From Microbacterium radiodurans (lineage in GTDB: Bacteria > Actinomycetota > Actinomycetes > Actinomycetales > Microbacteriaceae), in contig NZ_VYRZ01000002.1 of assembly GCF_008710705.1 (NCBI RefSeq), positions 868,001 to 932,000 of the forward strand: 64,000 nucleotides of DNA, given 5' to 3'. Positions 17,995-25,779 of this stretch are shown piece by piece. The position numbers were made by a program, and so were the translations under genes. The notes under the pieces were generated by a model. The model ran no database searches, was not told the DNA's origin, and saw nothing but the letters and a program-made list of their open reading frames with translations. The stretch's first letter is position 1. Each line of letters opens with the position of its first letter.

Positions 17995-18972
17995 CTAGCG
18001 GGTCGTCCCGTGCACCTTGGGCAGGGCACCGCCGGCGGCGGCATTGCGGTCGGGACGGAAGTTGGAGAAATCGGCGCCCGGAACACCCGAGACGAGGGCG
18101 AGCTCGTCCTCGATGAGCGCGGCCTCCCACTCTTCGGGGCCGACGAGCGGCAGGCGCACGCGCGGGCTCGAGATGCGACCGAGGCCGTGGAGGATGTACT
18201 TCGCGCTCACCGTGCCGGGGACGTGCGTCATGGTCGCGCGCACGAGCGGCTCGAGGCTCTTGTGCGCCGCGGTCGCCGCGGCGAGGTCGCCGCGGTTCAC
18301 GGCGTCCACGATGGTGCGGTACGGCGTCGCGGTGATGTTCGCCGTGACGCCGATGAGACCGACGGCGCCGATCGACAGGTGCGGCAGGACGTTGGCGTCG
18401 TCGCCCGAGAAGTACATGAGGTCGGTCTGGTTCAGCACACGGCTGACCTCGCTGAAGTCGCCCTTGGCGTCCTTGACGGCGAGGATGTTGGGGTGCTTGG
18501 CGAGGCGGAGGATCGTCTCGTACCTGATGGGCACGCCGGTGCGCCCGGGGATGTCGTAGAGGATGACCGGGAGGTCGGTGGCGTCGGCGACGAGCCGGAA
18601 GTGCGTGAGGATGCCGGCCTGGGTGGGCTTGTTGTAATACGGCGTGACGATCATGATGCCGTCGGCGCCGGCCTTCTCGCTGGCTTTGTAGAGCTCGATC
18701 GCGTGCGCGGTCTCGTTCGAGCCGCCTCCGGTGATGATCTTCGCGCGGCCGGCCGAGACGGACTTGCCGACCTCGACGAGGCGGAGCTTCTCGGGGTCGG
18801 TCAGCGTCGAGGTCTCGCCCGTCGTGCCGGTGACGACGATGCCGTCCGCGCCGGCGGTGATGACGTCGTCGATGTGCTTCTCGACCGCGGGCCAATCGAC
18901 TTCGCCGTCGGCGGTCATCGGGGTGACCAGCGCGACGAGAACCTGCCCGAAGGGATTGCCCGCATGCGTCAT
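17995..18972 (-). CDS. dapA: 4-hydroxy-tetrahydrodipicolinate synthase
   Basis: DapA condenses pyruvate with aspartate semialdehyde, the first committed step to diaminopimelate and lysine. The 325-residue TIM barrel has the GTTGET motif (Thr50, Thr51), the catalytic Tyr139 in YDIPGRTG and the Schiff-base Lys167 in AVKDAKGD. It heads the dapA-rnj pair. dapB lies 5 kb away on the same strand, separated by thyX and other genes. Confidence 0.96.
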   Translation of the reverse strand: MTHAGNPFGQVLVALVTPMTADGEVDWPAVEKHIDDVITAGADGIVVTGTTGETSTLTDPEKLRLVEVGKSVSAGRAKIITGGGSNETAHAIELYKASEKAGADGIMIVTPYYNKPTQAGILTHFRLVADATDLPVILYDIPGRTGVPIRYETILRLAKHPNILAVKDAKGDFSEVSRVLNQTDLMYFSGDDANVLPHLSIGAVGLIGVTANITATPYRTIVDAVNRGDLAAATAAHKSLEPLVRATMTHVPGTVSAKYILHGLGRISSPRVRLPLVGPEEWEAALIEDELALVSGVPGADFSNFRPDRNAAAGGALPKVHGTTR

Positions 18973-19044
18973 GCTCCCAGGGTATCGGTTCCGTCCCGGC
19001 GAGGCCGCTGCGCGCCCCGCCGACGCGACCCCGCCCGGGCTCGG

Positions 19045-19131
19045 CGATACGTTCGTCGGGCCGGTGGTGCCGGTGCTGCGTCTCGAGCTGCCGAGGCCGC
19101 ACGAGCACCAGCTGCCCGACGCGTGTATCCG
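19045..19131. repeat. Palindromic element L1 (87 bp), 3' side of AbiEi/DUF559 gene 1
   Basis: An imperfect long hairpin. GATACGTTCGTCGGGC on the left faces GCCCGACGCGTGTATC on the right, and an inner GGTGGTGC faces GCACCAGC. Its reverse complement aligns along its length with the element at 20098-20185: the terminal 16 bases CGATACGTTCGTCGGG are identical, as are GCACC, CCGAC and GTATCCG at the far end, with a divergent centre and one gap. It begins 8 bp after the stop of the gene at 19140 and lies in the dapA upstream region. Confidence 0.8.
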
Positions 19132-19139
19132 CCTCGCCG

Positions 19140-19982
19140 TCAGGTGCACGCGCGGAGGACGCTCAACCGCGTCAGGATCGCGCGCTCGACACGCGGCCAG
19201 TCGAAGACGACGAGGGCATAGTCGAAGCGCAGCGTCTCGAAGCCCTGTGCTGCAGCCTCCGCGTCCCGGACGAGGTCTTTGTGGCGGAGCGTTCGCCCGT
19301 CGTGATTCTGCCGACCGTCGACCTCGATGATCAGCACCCCGGCGGCGAGGAAGTCGACCCGCCCCACTCCGTTGACGAAGACCTGGCTCTGAAGCGAGAT
19401 GCCCAACCGCCAGAGTCGGAGCCTCAGCAGCGACTCGAGTCCGCTGTCCGCATCGGGGCGCGCGAGATCGACCAGGTAGCGGAACCGCGCCGAAAGGCTC
19501 GCGCGCACCTCGGCGCGGTCGGCCGACGTGAGGAGGCCGAGCCGCCAGGCCGACTCGAACGCGGCGAAGAAGCCCTCGGCGCCCTGGCACGATGCCGTCT
19601 GGATCAGGGCGTGCACGACCGAGACCGCGCCGAACGCCGCGTCGTCGCCGTCGCGATGGGTGACGCAGCGGCATCCGGGATGCGGGTGGACCCGCCCGGC
19701 ACGGCCCACCCGGACATGCAGCCGCTTCCCCGGGTCCAGCACCCAGACGCCGCAGCGCCGGAGGGCGGAGGTGCAGCACAGCTCACCGCCGTGGGCCGCG
19801 GCCTCGACCAGCTCCGGGTCGGCGTCTGGCACGGCATAGACACCGGCACGCACCCGCGTCAGCACTCCGCCGTCGACCGCGCGCGCGAGCTGCAGGCGCG
19901 TAACACCGCGCGACGTCAACCACCGCGACCGCACACACCCGCCCATGACTCGGATCCTCGCGGCCAGCTCGTGTGCGCTCAT
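19140..19982 (-). CDS. AbiEi-like/DUF559 (Vsr-like nuclease) protein 1
   Basis: A 280-residue protein with two parts. Residues 1-90 resemble the winged-helix N-terminus of type IV antitoxin AbiEi-like proteins (RVRAGVYAVPDADPE). Residues 175-270 resemble DUF559/Vsr-like endonuclease folds, with SGLESLLR (Glu183), GRVDF (Asp210), IIEVDGRQNH (Glu220, Asp222) and LRFDY. The metal-binding residues look intact. The ATG at 19982 fits the paralogue's length. No AbiEii toxin partner is adjacent. Palindromic elements flank it at 19045-19131 and 20098-20185. A second paralogue lies at 58870-59718. The function is unknown; nuclease activity is inferred. Confidence 0.75.
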   Translation of the reverse strand: MSAHELAARIRVMGGCVRSRWLTSRGVTRLQLARAVDGGVLTRVRAGVYAVPDADPELVEAAAHGGELCCTSALRRCGVWVLDPGKRLHVRVGRAGRVHPHPGCRCVTHRDGDDAAFGAVSVVHALIQTASCQGAEGFFAAFESAWRLGLLTSADRAEVRASLSARFRYLVDLARPDADSGLESLLRLRLWRLGISLQSQVFVNGVGRVDFLAAGVLIIEVDGRQNHDGRTLRHKDLVRDAEAAAQGFETLRFDYALVVFDWPRVERAILTRLSVLRACT

Positions 19983-20097
19983 GCTCCAACGCTGGCGGCG
20001 AGCGGGAGCACAGGGCAGGTGCCGCGGGGGTTCCGTGGACCCGTCGCGCGCGCGGCCAGGCGGGGAGGGACGGGTGGGCGAGTGGACGGGCGGCCCG

Positions 20098-20185
20098 CGG
20101 ATACGTCTGTCGGACGGGCGGTGCGGGATGCGACCCGGCGGCTGTCCGCGGCGACTCCAGCCCCACCGACCCGACGAACGTATCG
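20098..20185. repeat. Palindromic element R1 (88 bp), 5' side of AbiEi/DUF559 gene 1
   Basis: The inverted partner of 19045-19131. It runs from CGGATACGTCTGTCGGACGG to CCGACCCGACGAACGTATCG, and its own ends are imperfectly complementary. It lies 116 bp upstream of the AbiEi/DUF559 start and 37 bp upstream of the Nudix gene, in a 240-bp divergent intergenic region that holds nothing else recognisable. Confidence 0.8.
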
Positions 20186-20221
20186 GCAAGAGGTGCCAGG
20201 CGCCGATCGTAGGGTGACGTC

Positions 20222-20761
20222 ATGGCCTGGACGACGCGAGGCACCCGCGCGGTGTACGACAACCGGTGGATCTCGGTGCGCGAGGACGAGGTCACCGGCC
20301 CCGCCGGCGACGGCATCTACGGCGTCGTCGAGATGCGGCATCCGGCCGTCTTCGTCGTCGCGCTCGATCGCGACGACCGGGTCTGCTTCGTCGAGGTCGA
20401 CCGCTACACGACCGGCCGTTCCCTCGAGGTCCCCGCGGGCGGCAGCGACGGCGAGGATCCGCTCGTCGCGGCGCAGCGGGAACTGCTCGAGGAGACGGGA
20501 CTGATCGCCGCCTCCTGGGAGCCGCTGGGACGGATGAACGCGCTCAACGGCATCGCCGTCGCCCCCGAGCACGTCTTCCTGGCCCGGGAGCTCTCGATCG
20601 CGCGCGACGCCGAACGCTCGCAGCTCGAGGAAGGCATCGAACGGGTCATGTGGATGCCGTTCGCCGACGCCCTGCGTGCCGTGATGTCCGGAGCGATCAG
20701 CGACGGTGAGACGGTCGCCGCGCTGGCCTACGCCGGCATCCGGCTCGGCCGCTTCGCCTGA
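20222..20761 (+). CDS. Nudix hydrolase, ADP-ribose pyrophosphatase-like
   Basis: A 179-residue Nudix protein, probably hydrolysing ADP-ribose or a related nucleoside diphosphate derivative. The box is recognisable at residues 73-94 with Glu78, REL at 86-88, EE at 90-91 and Gly93. However, only four residues separate the PAG glycine from Glu78, where the consensus has five. The rest resembles NUDT5-type ADP-ribose hydrolases (RHPAVFVVALD, LEVPAGG, and LNGIAVAPEHVFLA after the box). It is convergent with thyX; their 3' ends are separated by a 17-bp tandem repeat. Confidence 0.87.
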   Translation: MAWTTRGTRAVYDNRWISVREDEVTGPAGDGIYGVVEMRHPAVFVVALDRDDRVCFVEVDRYTTGRSLEVPAGGSDGEDPLVAAQRELLEETGLIAASWEPLGRMNALNGIAVAPEHVFLARELSIARDAERSQLEEGIERVMWMPFADALRAVMSGAISDGETVAALAYAGIRLGRFA

Positions 20762-20820
20762 GGATCAGGTTCGCCCGAGGATCAGGTTCGACGAAGGATC
20801 GGATCGGCCTGGGGATCAGG
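20761..20820. repeat. 17-bp tandem repeat at convergent gene ends
   Basis: Three and a half tandem copies of a 17-bp unit (AGGATCAGGTTCGCCCG, AGGATCAGGTTCGACGA, AGGATCGGATCGGCCTG, then GGGATCAGG) fill the whole gap between the Nudix stop and the thyX stop. It runs into both stop codons. Confidence 0.8.
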
Positions 20821-21568
20821 GCGCGACGCGGCCGTTCGCGTTGAACGCCGCGTGCGTGAGCGGCATGAGCTCGCGCCACGCCGTCTCCATCTTCTCGGCG
20901 CACATCTCGATCTCGCGCTGCGGGAACGACGGGAAGTGCGTCCCCTCGACCTTGGTGCGGAGCGAGAGGAAGTTCATGAGCGCGCGGGCGTTCATCGTGA
21001 CGTACATGGACGAGTAGATGTTCAGCGGCAGCACGATGCGGGCGACTTCGCGTGCGACGCCGGCCGACAGCATCCGCTGGTACGCCTCGAACGCCTGGAT
21101 CGAAGCGGCGCGGGTGGTCTCGTCGACGACGGCGAACTGCTCGTCGGTCCCCGGGTGGAACTCGTACGCTCCCGGCTTGCCCACCTGGTTCAGGTTGCGC
21201 TCGCGCGCGGGCACGTAGAAGACCGGTCGCAGCTCGCGGTAGCGGCCCGACTCCTCGTTGTAGGACGCCATGCGGTGACGCATGAACTCCCGGAACACGA
21301 AGATCGGCGCCTGGACGTAGAACGTCAGGGAGTTGTGCTCGAAGGGCGAGCCGTGACGGTCGCGCATGAGGTAGTTGATGAGGCCTCGGTCGCGGCTCGT
21401 CGCCTCGGTGCCGGCGGCCGCGGCATCTAGCGTCTGCTCGCCCTGGGTCGACACGCGCGCGGCGAACAGGACGTCGGCGTCGGCGGCACTGGAGCGGACG
21501 AGCTCGACGGTGACGTCGCTGCGGAATTCGATCGCGGATTCGGACGGGGTCTGCTCGGCGTCGCTCAC
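20816..21568 (-). CDS. thyX: Flavin-dependent thymidylate synthase ThyX
   Basis: ThyX methylates dUMP to dTMP using FAD, NADPH and methylenetetrahydrofolate. The 250-residue protein has the signature RHRMASYNEESGR at 97-109, plus HGSPFEHNSLTFYV and the C-terminal MNARALMNFLSLR block. The GTG start at 21568 gives full family length. It keeps its usual place between dapA and dapB, but with the palindrome-bounded gene and the Nudix gene inserted on the dapA side. Confidence 0.96.
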   Translation of the reverse strand: MSDAEQTPSESAIEFRSDVTVELVRSSAADADVLFAARVSTQGEQTLDAAAAGTEATSRDRGLINYLMRDRHGSPFEHNSLTFYVQAPIFVFREFMRHRMASYNEESGRYRELRPVFYVPARERNLNQVGKPGAYEFHPGTDEQFAVVDETTRAASIQAFEAYQRMLSAGVAREVARIVLPLNIYSSMYVTMNARALMNFLSLRTKVEGTHFPSFPQREIEMCAEKMETAWRELMPLTHAAFNANGRVAP

Positions 21569-21630
21569 CCAGCCAGCGTACCGTCAGCGGCCGCGTCCGC
21601 CGGCCCCGGATGGCGCTACTGTGATCTGTC

Positions 21631-22074
21631 GTGGACCTCCTGACCGCTGCGATCATCCTCGCCGTCCTGCTGACGGCGACCGTGATCCTGGGTCTCGTCA
21701 TCCGGTGGCGCGACGGGCGGCCCCGGTCGGTCTCGCACGAGGAGACCGTCGACCCGTTGCGGCTCGGCGCGGCTCCCGATGCGCTCGGTCGGACGGCGAC
21801 GCTGCTGCAGTTCAGCACGGCCACGTGCTCGCGCTGCCCGGGCGTCCATCGCCTGCTCGCCTCGCTCGCCGGCGAGGAGGAGGGTGTCGCGCATCTCGAC
21901 GTCGACCTCACCGACCGCCCCGACATCGCACGCCACTTCAACGTCCTGCAGACCCCGACGACCCTCGTGCTCGACTCGCGCGGCGTCGTCCGCACCCGGT
22001 TCGGCGGCATTCCCGGGCGCGAGGTCGTCCGTCTCGAACTGCTGCGCCTGAACGGCGAGACCGCCGCCGTCTGA
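21631..22074 (+). CDS. Membrane-anchored thioredoxin-like protein
   Basis: A 147-residue protein with one N-terminal transmembrane helix (about 4-24) and a thioredoxin-like domain with redox motif C66-SR-C69 after LLQFSTAT. It ends with a TPTTLVLDSRGVVRTRFGG segment containing the cis-Pro loop TPT. It is likely a thiol-disulfide or reductase-type protein facing the cytosol or envelope. Divergent from thyX and followed by an OsmC-family gene, suggesting a small redox cluster. The start is a GTG. Confidence 0.8.
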   Translation: MDLLTAAIILAVLLTATVILGLVIRWRDGRPRSVSHEETVDPLRLGAAPDALGRTATLLQFSTATCSRCPGVHRLLASLAGEEEGVAHLDVDLTDRPDIARHFNVLQTPTTLVLDSRGVVRTRFGGIPGREVVRLELLRLNGETAAV

Positions 22075-22186
22075 GCCCGGAGCGGTGCAACGGTGCCGAC
22101 CTGTCAAGACGTTCCCGGGTGCGTGCACGCGCCCTAGGCTCATCGCGAGGGCGCAGATCGCGCCGACACCTGCGAGGAGGAACGAC

Positions 22187-22612
22187 ATGAGCGTCACGAG
22201 CGAAGCCACCACCAGCTGGACCGGAAGCCTGACCGAGGGGTCGGGTCGGATCGCCCTCGAGAGCTCGAACCAAGGGCCGTTCGAGGTCAACTGGAAGGCG
22301 CGCAGCGAGGGGTCCCAGGCGGTCACCACGCCCGAGGAGCTCATCGCCGCCGCCCACTCGTCCTGCTTCTCCATGGCTCTCTCTCACGCTCTCGCCGAGA
22401 ACGGCACGCCGCCCGAGAGCGTCGAGACCAGCGCCGCCGTCACCTTCATCCCGGGCACGGGCATCACCGGGTCGCACCTGAACGTCCACGCCGTCGTGCC
22501 CGGCCTGTCGACCGAGGACTTCGATCGCATCGCCCAGGAGGCGAAGAGCGGATGCCCGGTCTCCGCCGCGCTCGCCGGCATCGAGATCACCCTCGAGGCG
22601 ACGCTTGGCTGA
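22187..22612 (+). CDS. OsmC-family peroxiredoxin
   Basis: OsmC-type proteins reduce organic hydroperoxides with two conserved cysteines, here Cys60 (AAHSSCFSMAL) and Cys123 (SGCPVSAAL). The length, 141 residues, is typical. The ATG at 22187 follows a strong GAGGAGGAACGAC ribosome site; the longer reading upstream is spurious. The stop overlaps the next gene by 8 bp. Confidence 0.92.
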   Translation: MSVTSEATTSWTGSLTEGSGRIALESSNQGPFEVNWKARSEGSQAVTTPEELIAAAHSSCFSMALSHALAENGTPPESVETSAAVTFIPGTGITGSHLNVHAVVPGLSTEDFDRIAQEAKSGCPVSAALAGIEITLEATLG

Positions 22613-23519
22613 GCCGGACGCCGCGGCCCCCGTCGTCCTCGCCGGCGCTTCCGGGCTCATCGGGAGCGCACTCGCCGACAGCCTGCGCGCCGACGGCATC
22701 CCGGTCATCCAGCTCGTCCGCCACGAGCCGGGCGGACCGGACGAGGTGCAGTGGTGGCCCGGTGAGCAGCCCCTCGACCCCGACGTCATCGCCGGCGCGC
22801 GAGCGGTGGTCGGTCTCAACGGCGCCAGCATCAGCCGGCTGCCGTGGACGCGGTCGTACAAGCACGAGCTGGTGTGGTCGCGTCTGCTGCCGACGGAGTC
22901 GCTCGCGACGGCCGTCCGTGCGCTCGGCGACGACGCTCCCGCGTTTCTGTCGGCGTCGGCCACGGGATACTACCCCTCGCGACCCGGCGTTCGCATGGAT
23001 GAGACGGCACCACGCGGCGACACCTTCCTCGCCGACCTCTGCGGGGAGTGGGAGGGTGCCGCGGCCTCGGCGGGCGACCGGGCGCGCGTCGTCTTCCTGC
23101 GGACGGCGCCGCTCGTGCATCCGGATGCGGTGCTGAAGCCTCTCATGCTGCTCACCCGGCTCGGAATCGCGGGTCCGATCGGCCGCGGCACGCAGGTGTG
23201 GCCGTGGATCTCGCTCGAGGACGAGGTGTCGGCTGTCCGCCACCTGATCGACGCCGATGTCTCGGGCCCGGTCAACCTCACCGGACCGACGCGGGCGACG
23301 GCGAACGACCTCGGCTTCCAGCTCGCGATGCGGATGAACCGCCCCTACCTCGTGCGCGCCCCCGAGTTCGCCCTGCGCGTCGTTCTCGGACGGGATGCCG
23401 CGGACGCCCTGCTGACGAACGACACCGACCTCGCGCCCGCCGTGCTCGAACGCTCCGGCTTCACCTTCGCCCACCCGCGCGTGCAGGACGCGATCGCCGC
23501 CGTGGTGCCCGAGCGCTGA
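22605..23519 (+). CDS. TIGR01777-type NAD(P)-dependent epimerase/oxidoreductase
   Basis: A 304-residue extended short-chain dehydrogenase fold. The nucleotide loop GASGLIGSALADSLRADG is near residues 14-31, and the family blocks NGASI, ATGYYP, GEWEGAA, GRGTQVWPWISLEDEV and GPVNLTGP are all present. Substrate is unknown; the family is often called a sugar nucleotide epimerase-like protein. It starts with TTG inside the OsmC gene end, so the two are translationally linked. A long palindrome follows the stop. Confidence 0.88.
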   Translation: MAEPDAAAPVVLAGASGLIGSALADSLRADGIPVIQLVRHEPGGPDEVQWWPGEQPLDPDVIAGARAVVGLNGASISRLPWTRSYKHELVWSRLLPTESLATAVRALGDDAPAFLSASATGYYPSRPGVRMDETAPRGDTFLADLCGEWEGAAASAGDRARVVFLRTAPLVHPDAVLKPLMLLTRLGIAGPIGRGTQVWPWISLEDEVSAVRHLIDADVSGPVNLTGPTRATANDLGFQLAMRMNRPYLVRAPEFALRVVLGRDAADALLTNDTDLAPAVLERSGFTFAHPRVQDAIAAVVPER

Positions 23520-23527
23520 TCCCCGCT

Positions 23528-23611
23528 CCAGCCCGCGAATCGATCCGCTTCGCGCCGACCCATCCGGAACGTCGGATCGTCTCCAGCGAACTCGATCGAC
23601 TCGCGGGCTGG
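23528..23611. repeat. Solitary 84-bp palindrome between convergent genes
   Basis: CCAGCCCGCGAATCGAT at 23528-23544 pairs with ATCGACTCGCGGGCTGG at 23595-23611 (16 of 17). An inner GATCCG/CGGATC pair lies inside. It resembles in size and design the elements flanking the two AbiEi/DUF559 genes, but with a different sequence. In this convergent intergenic region it may also act as a bidirectional terminator. Confidence 0.7.
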
Positions 23612-23633
23612 CGGAGGCGGGCTGGCGGGGGGG

Positions 23634-24083
23634 TCAGGAGCGGCGAGCGCGACGCTCGAGCGCGATCGCGGTGCGCACGGCTTCGCGGGCACGGCGGCGG
23701 TCGCCCGCACCGTCGTAGGCGAGTCCGAGCCGGAACCACGCGCGCCAGTCCTCCGGTGCCGCCTCGACGGCGGCGCGATACGTCGGGAACAGCGCGTCGG
23801 CCTCGGCACGATCGACCCGACCGCTGGGGCGCACATCCAGCTCCTCGCTCGGCAGCGCATCGTCGGCCTCGAGCTGCCGCGCGAGCCGCGACGCGTGGAC
23901 GCCGAAGCTCAGCTCGCGCCACAGCGCCCAGGTCGCCACGAGGGGAAGGACGACGAGAGCCGCTCCCATCGCTATTCCCACCGCGTCGCCGGAACCGAGC
24001 AGCAGAACTGCGCGGTGCCCGACGAAGACGATGTATACGGCCAGGAGCACCGCCATCACGGCGGCGAGGATACGCGCGCTCAT
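23634..24083 (-). CDS. Small membrane protein with a TPR-like tail
   Basis: A 149-residue protein with two transmembrane helices at about 4-24 and 37-58, then a cytosolic helical segment (PEDWRAWFRLGLAYDGAGDRR) resembling one tetratricopeptide repeat. Such proteins commonly follow dapB in Microbacteriaceae, but no function is known. The ATG overlaps the dapB stop (ATGA), so it is co-translated with dapB. Confidence 0.8.
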   Translation of the reverse strand: MSARILAAVMAVLLAVYIVFVGHRAVLLLGSGDAVGIAMGAALVVLPLVATWALWRELSFGVHASRLARQLEADDALPSEELDVRPSGRVDRAEADALFPTYRAAVEAAPEDWRAWFRLGLAYDGAGDRRRAREAVRTAIALERRARRS

Positions 24084-24892
24084 GCGCCGGTGGTGCGAGC
24101 CACCTGGCCGGGAACCCCGCCCTCGTCGCCGGCCGCAGCGGCGCGTCCGTGCGGGGTGCGGATGCCGATGTCGATGAAGCTGTCGAGCCCGACCGTGACC
24201 CCCGACGCGTCGCGCGCAGCGGCGAGGGCGATGCGGATACCGGGCTCGTAGGCCCGCGCCGGCTCGATGGTGTCGTGGACGATCGAAAGCGACTCCCCCG
24301 GCCCCGACAGGATCGTCTCCTGCCGCGCCACGACGCCCGGCCGGCGCAGCGAATGGATCGGGACGCTCGCGACCTTCTGGCCCCGGGCGCGCTGATCGAC
24401 GTGCGGGGACTCGACCGGCCCGACACCGCTCCGGGCCGCGGCGATGAGCTCGGCGGTCCGAACGGCCGTGCCGCTCGGCGAGTCGACCTTCGTCTCGCGG
24501 TGCGCCTCGACGATCTCGATCGAGGGGAAGAACGACGCGGAGGCTGCGGCCAATGCGCTGCCGATGACGGAGCCGAGCGAGAAGTTGGGGATGAACACGG
24601 CGCCGATGCCCGCGGCATCCACGAGCGGACGAACGAGCGCGATGCGCTCGGCCGACCATCCGGAGGTGCCGACGAGGACGTTGACGCCGCGTTCGATCGC
24701 CGCCCGGACGATGTCGATCGAGACCGCGGGCGTCGATGCGTCGACGACGAGATCGGCGCCGTCGAGCTCGCTCAGATCGCTCGCACTGCCGAGGACGGCC
24801 GAGACGGCGAAGCCATCGGTCTCGTCGATCACCCCGCGGATGATGGTGCCGAGCTTGCCGGTGCCGCCCACGAGGGCCACGCGCGTGGTCAT
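24080..24892 (-). CDS. dapB: 4-hydroxy-tetrahydrodipicolinate reductase
   Basis: DapB reduces the DapA product on the route to diaminopimelate. The 270-residue protein has the dinucleotide loop GGTGKLG at 9-15, GTSGWS near 75, and the catalytic segment EAHRETKVDSPSGTA with His131 and Lys135. The second His of the usual EAHH motif is Arg, but the catalytic first His is kept. The C-terminus extends past the core with a Gly/Ala/Arg tail. Confidence 0.94.
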   Translation of the reverse strand: MTTRVALVGGTGKLGTIIRGVIDETDGFAVSAVLGSASDLSELDGADLVVDASTPAVSIDIVRAAIERGVNVLVGTSGWSAERIALVRPLVDAAGIGAVFIPNFSLGSVIGSALAAASASFFPSIEIVEAHRETKVDSPSGTAVRTAELIAAARSGVGPVESPHVDQRARGQKVASVPIHSLRRPGVVARQETILSGPGESLSIVHDTIEPARAYEPGIRIALAAARDASGVTVGLDSFIDIGIRTPHGRAAAAGDEGGVPGQVARTTGA

Positions 24893-24902
24893 GGTTCTCA
24901 GC

Positions 24903-25724
24903 CTACGCGGGGGCGAACTGCACGAGCGTGTCCCACGCGAGCTTCACGATCAGGATCGACAGCACGACGAGGAAGACGATGCGCACGAAGCGACTGCCGC
25001 CGCGCGTGGCCATCCGGGCACCGACGAACCCGCCCACCATGTTGCCCGCGGCCATCGCGACGGCGAGCACGAGGAGGATCTCGCCGTGCACGCCGTAGAC
25101 GATGATCGCGGCCAGATTGGTCGTGAGGTTCGCGATCTTCGCGTTGACGCTGGCCTGCAGGAAGCCGTAGCCGAGCACGGCCACGAGCAGGATGACGAAG
25201 AACGACCCCGTGCCGGGACCCAGGATGCCGTCGTAGAAGCCGACGGAGAGTCCGATGAGCGCGGAGCGCCACACGATCGCCGATCGCTCGTCGTGCCTCG
25301 GTTCGTGGACGAGTCCCATCTCGGGCTTGAACAGCGTGTAGAGCGCGACGATCACGACGGCCACGAGCACGATCGGTGTGAGCAGCTCGCGCGGGACGTA
25401 GCGCGACAGCGCCGCACCGACCGCGGAGCCGCCGAAGGCCCCGGCGACGAGGGGCACGAGCAGGACGAGCTGCACGCGGATGCGGCGCAGGTACACCCAG
25501 CTGGCCGACAGGGTGCCGGCGAAGGACGACACCTTGTTGGTGCCGAGGATGAAAGGCGTCGCGATGTCCTTCGGCACGCCGATGACGAGGGCCGGCAGCT
25601 GGATGAGGCCTCCCCCGCCCACCACGGCGTCCACCCACCCCGCCGTGAGTGCCGCGATCACCAGGAAGGCGAGCGCGGGGACCGAGACCGGCAGCCAGTC
25701 GGCGAGGAGGGGACCATCGAGCAC
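24903..25724 (-). CDS. Sulfite exporter TauE/SafE family protein
   Basis: A 273-residue integral membrane protein with about eight hydrophobic helices and the two family repeats: GGGGLIQLPALV near residues 36-47 and GPGTGSFFVILLV near 168-180. The family exports sulfite or sulfonate-type anions, but the substrate here is not predictable. It lies 10 bp upstream of dapB on the same strand and may be co-transcribed. Confidence 0.88.
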   Translation of the reverse strand: MLDGPLLADWLPVSVPALAFLVIAALTAGWVDAVVGGGGLIQLPALVIGVPKDIATPFILGTNKVSSFAGTLSASWVYLRRIRVQLVLLVPLVAGAFGGSAVGAALSRYVPRELLTPIVLVAVVIVALYTLFKPEMGLVHEPRHDERSAIVWRSALIGLSVGFYDGILGPGTGSFFVILLVAVLGYGFLQASVNAKIANLTTNLAAIIVYGVHGEILLVLAVAMAAGNMVGGFVGARMATRGGSRFVRIVFLVVLSILIVKLAWDTLVQFAPA

Positions 25725-25779
25725 CGATCGATTCTCCGGCTCCGCGCCGTGGCGGCCAAACCGGCGAGCCGCGCGGGGC

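Noticed and set aside
19140..19982. Complete AbiEi/AbiEii toxin-antitoxin system
   Set aside because: No AbiEii-type nucleotidyltransferase toxin gene lies next to either AbiEi-like protein.
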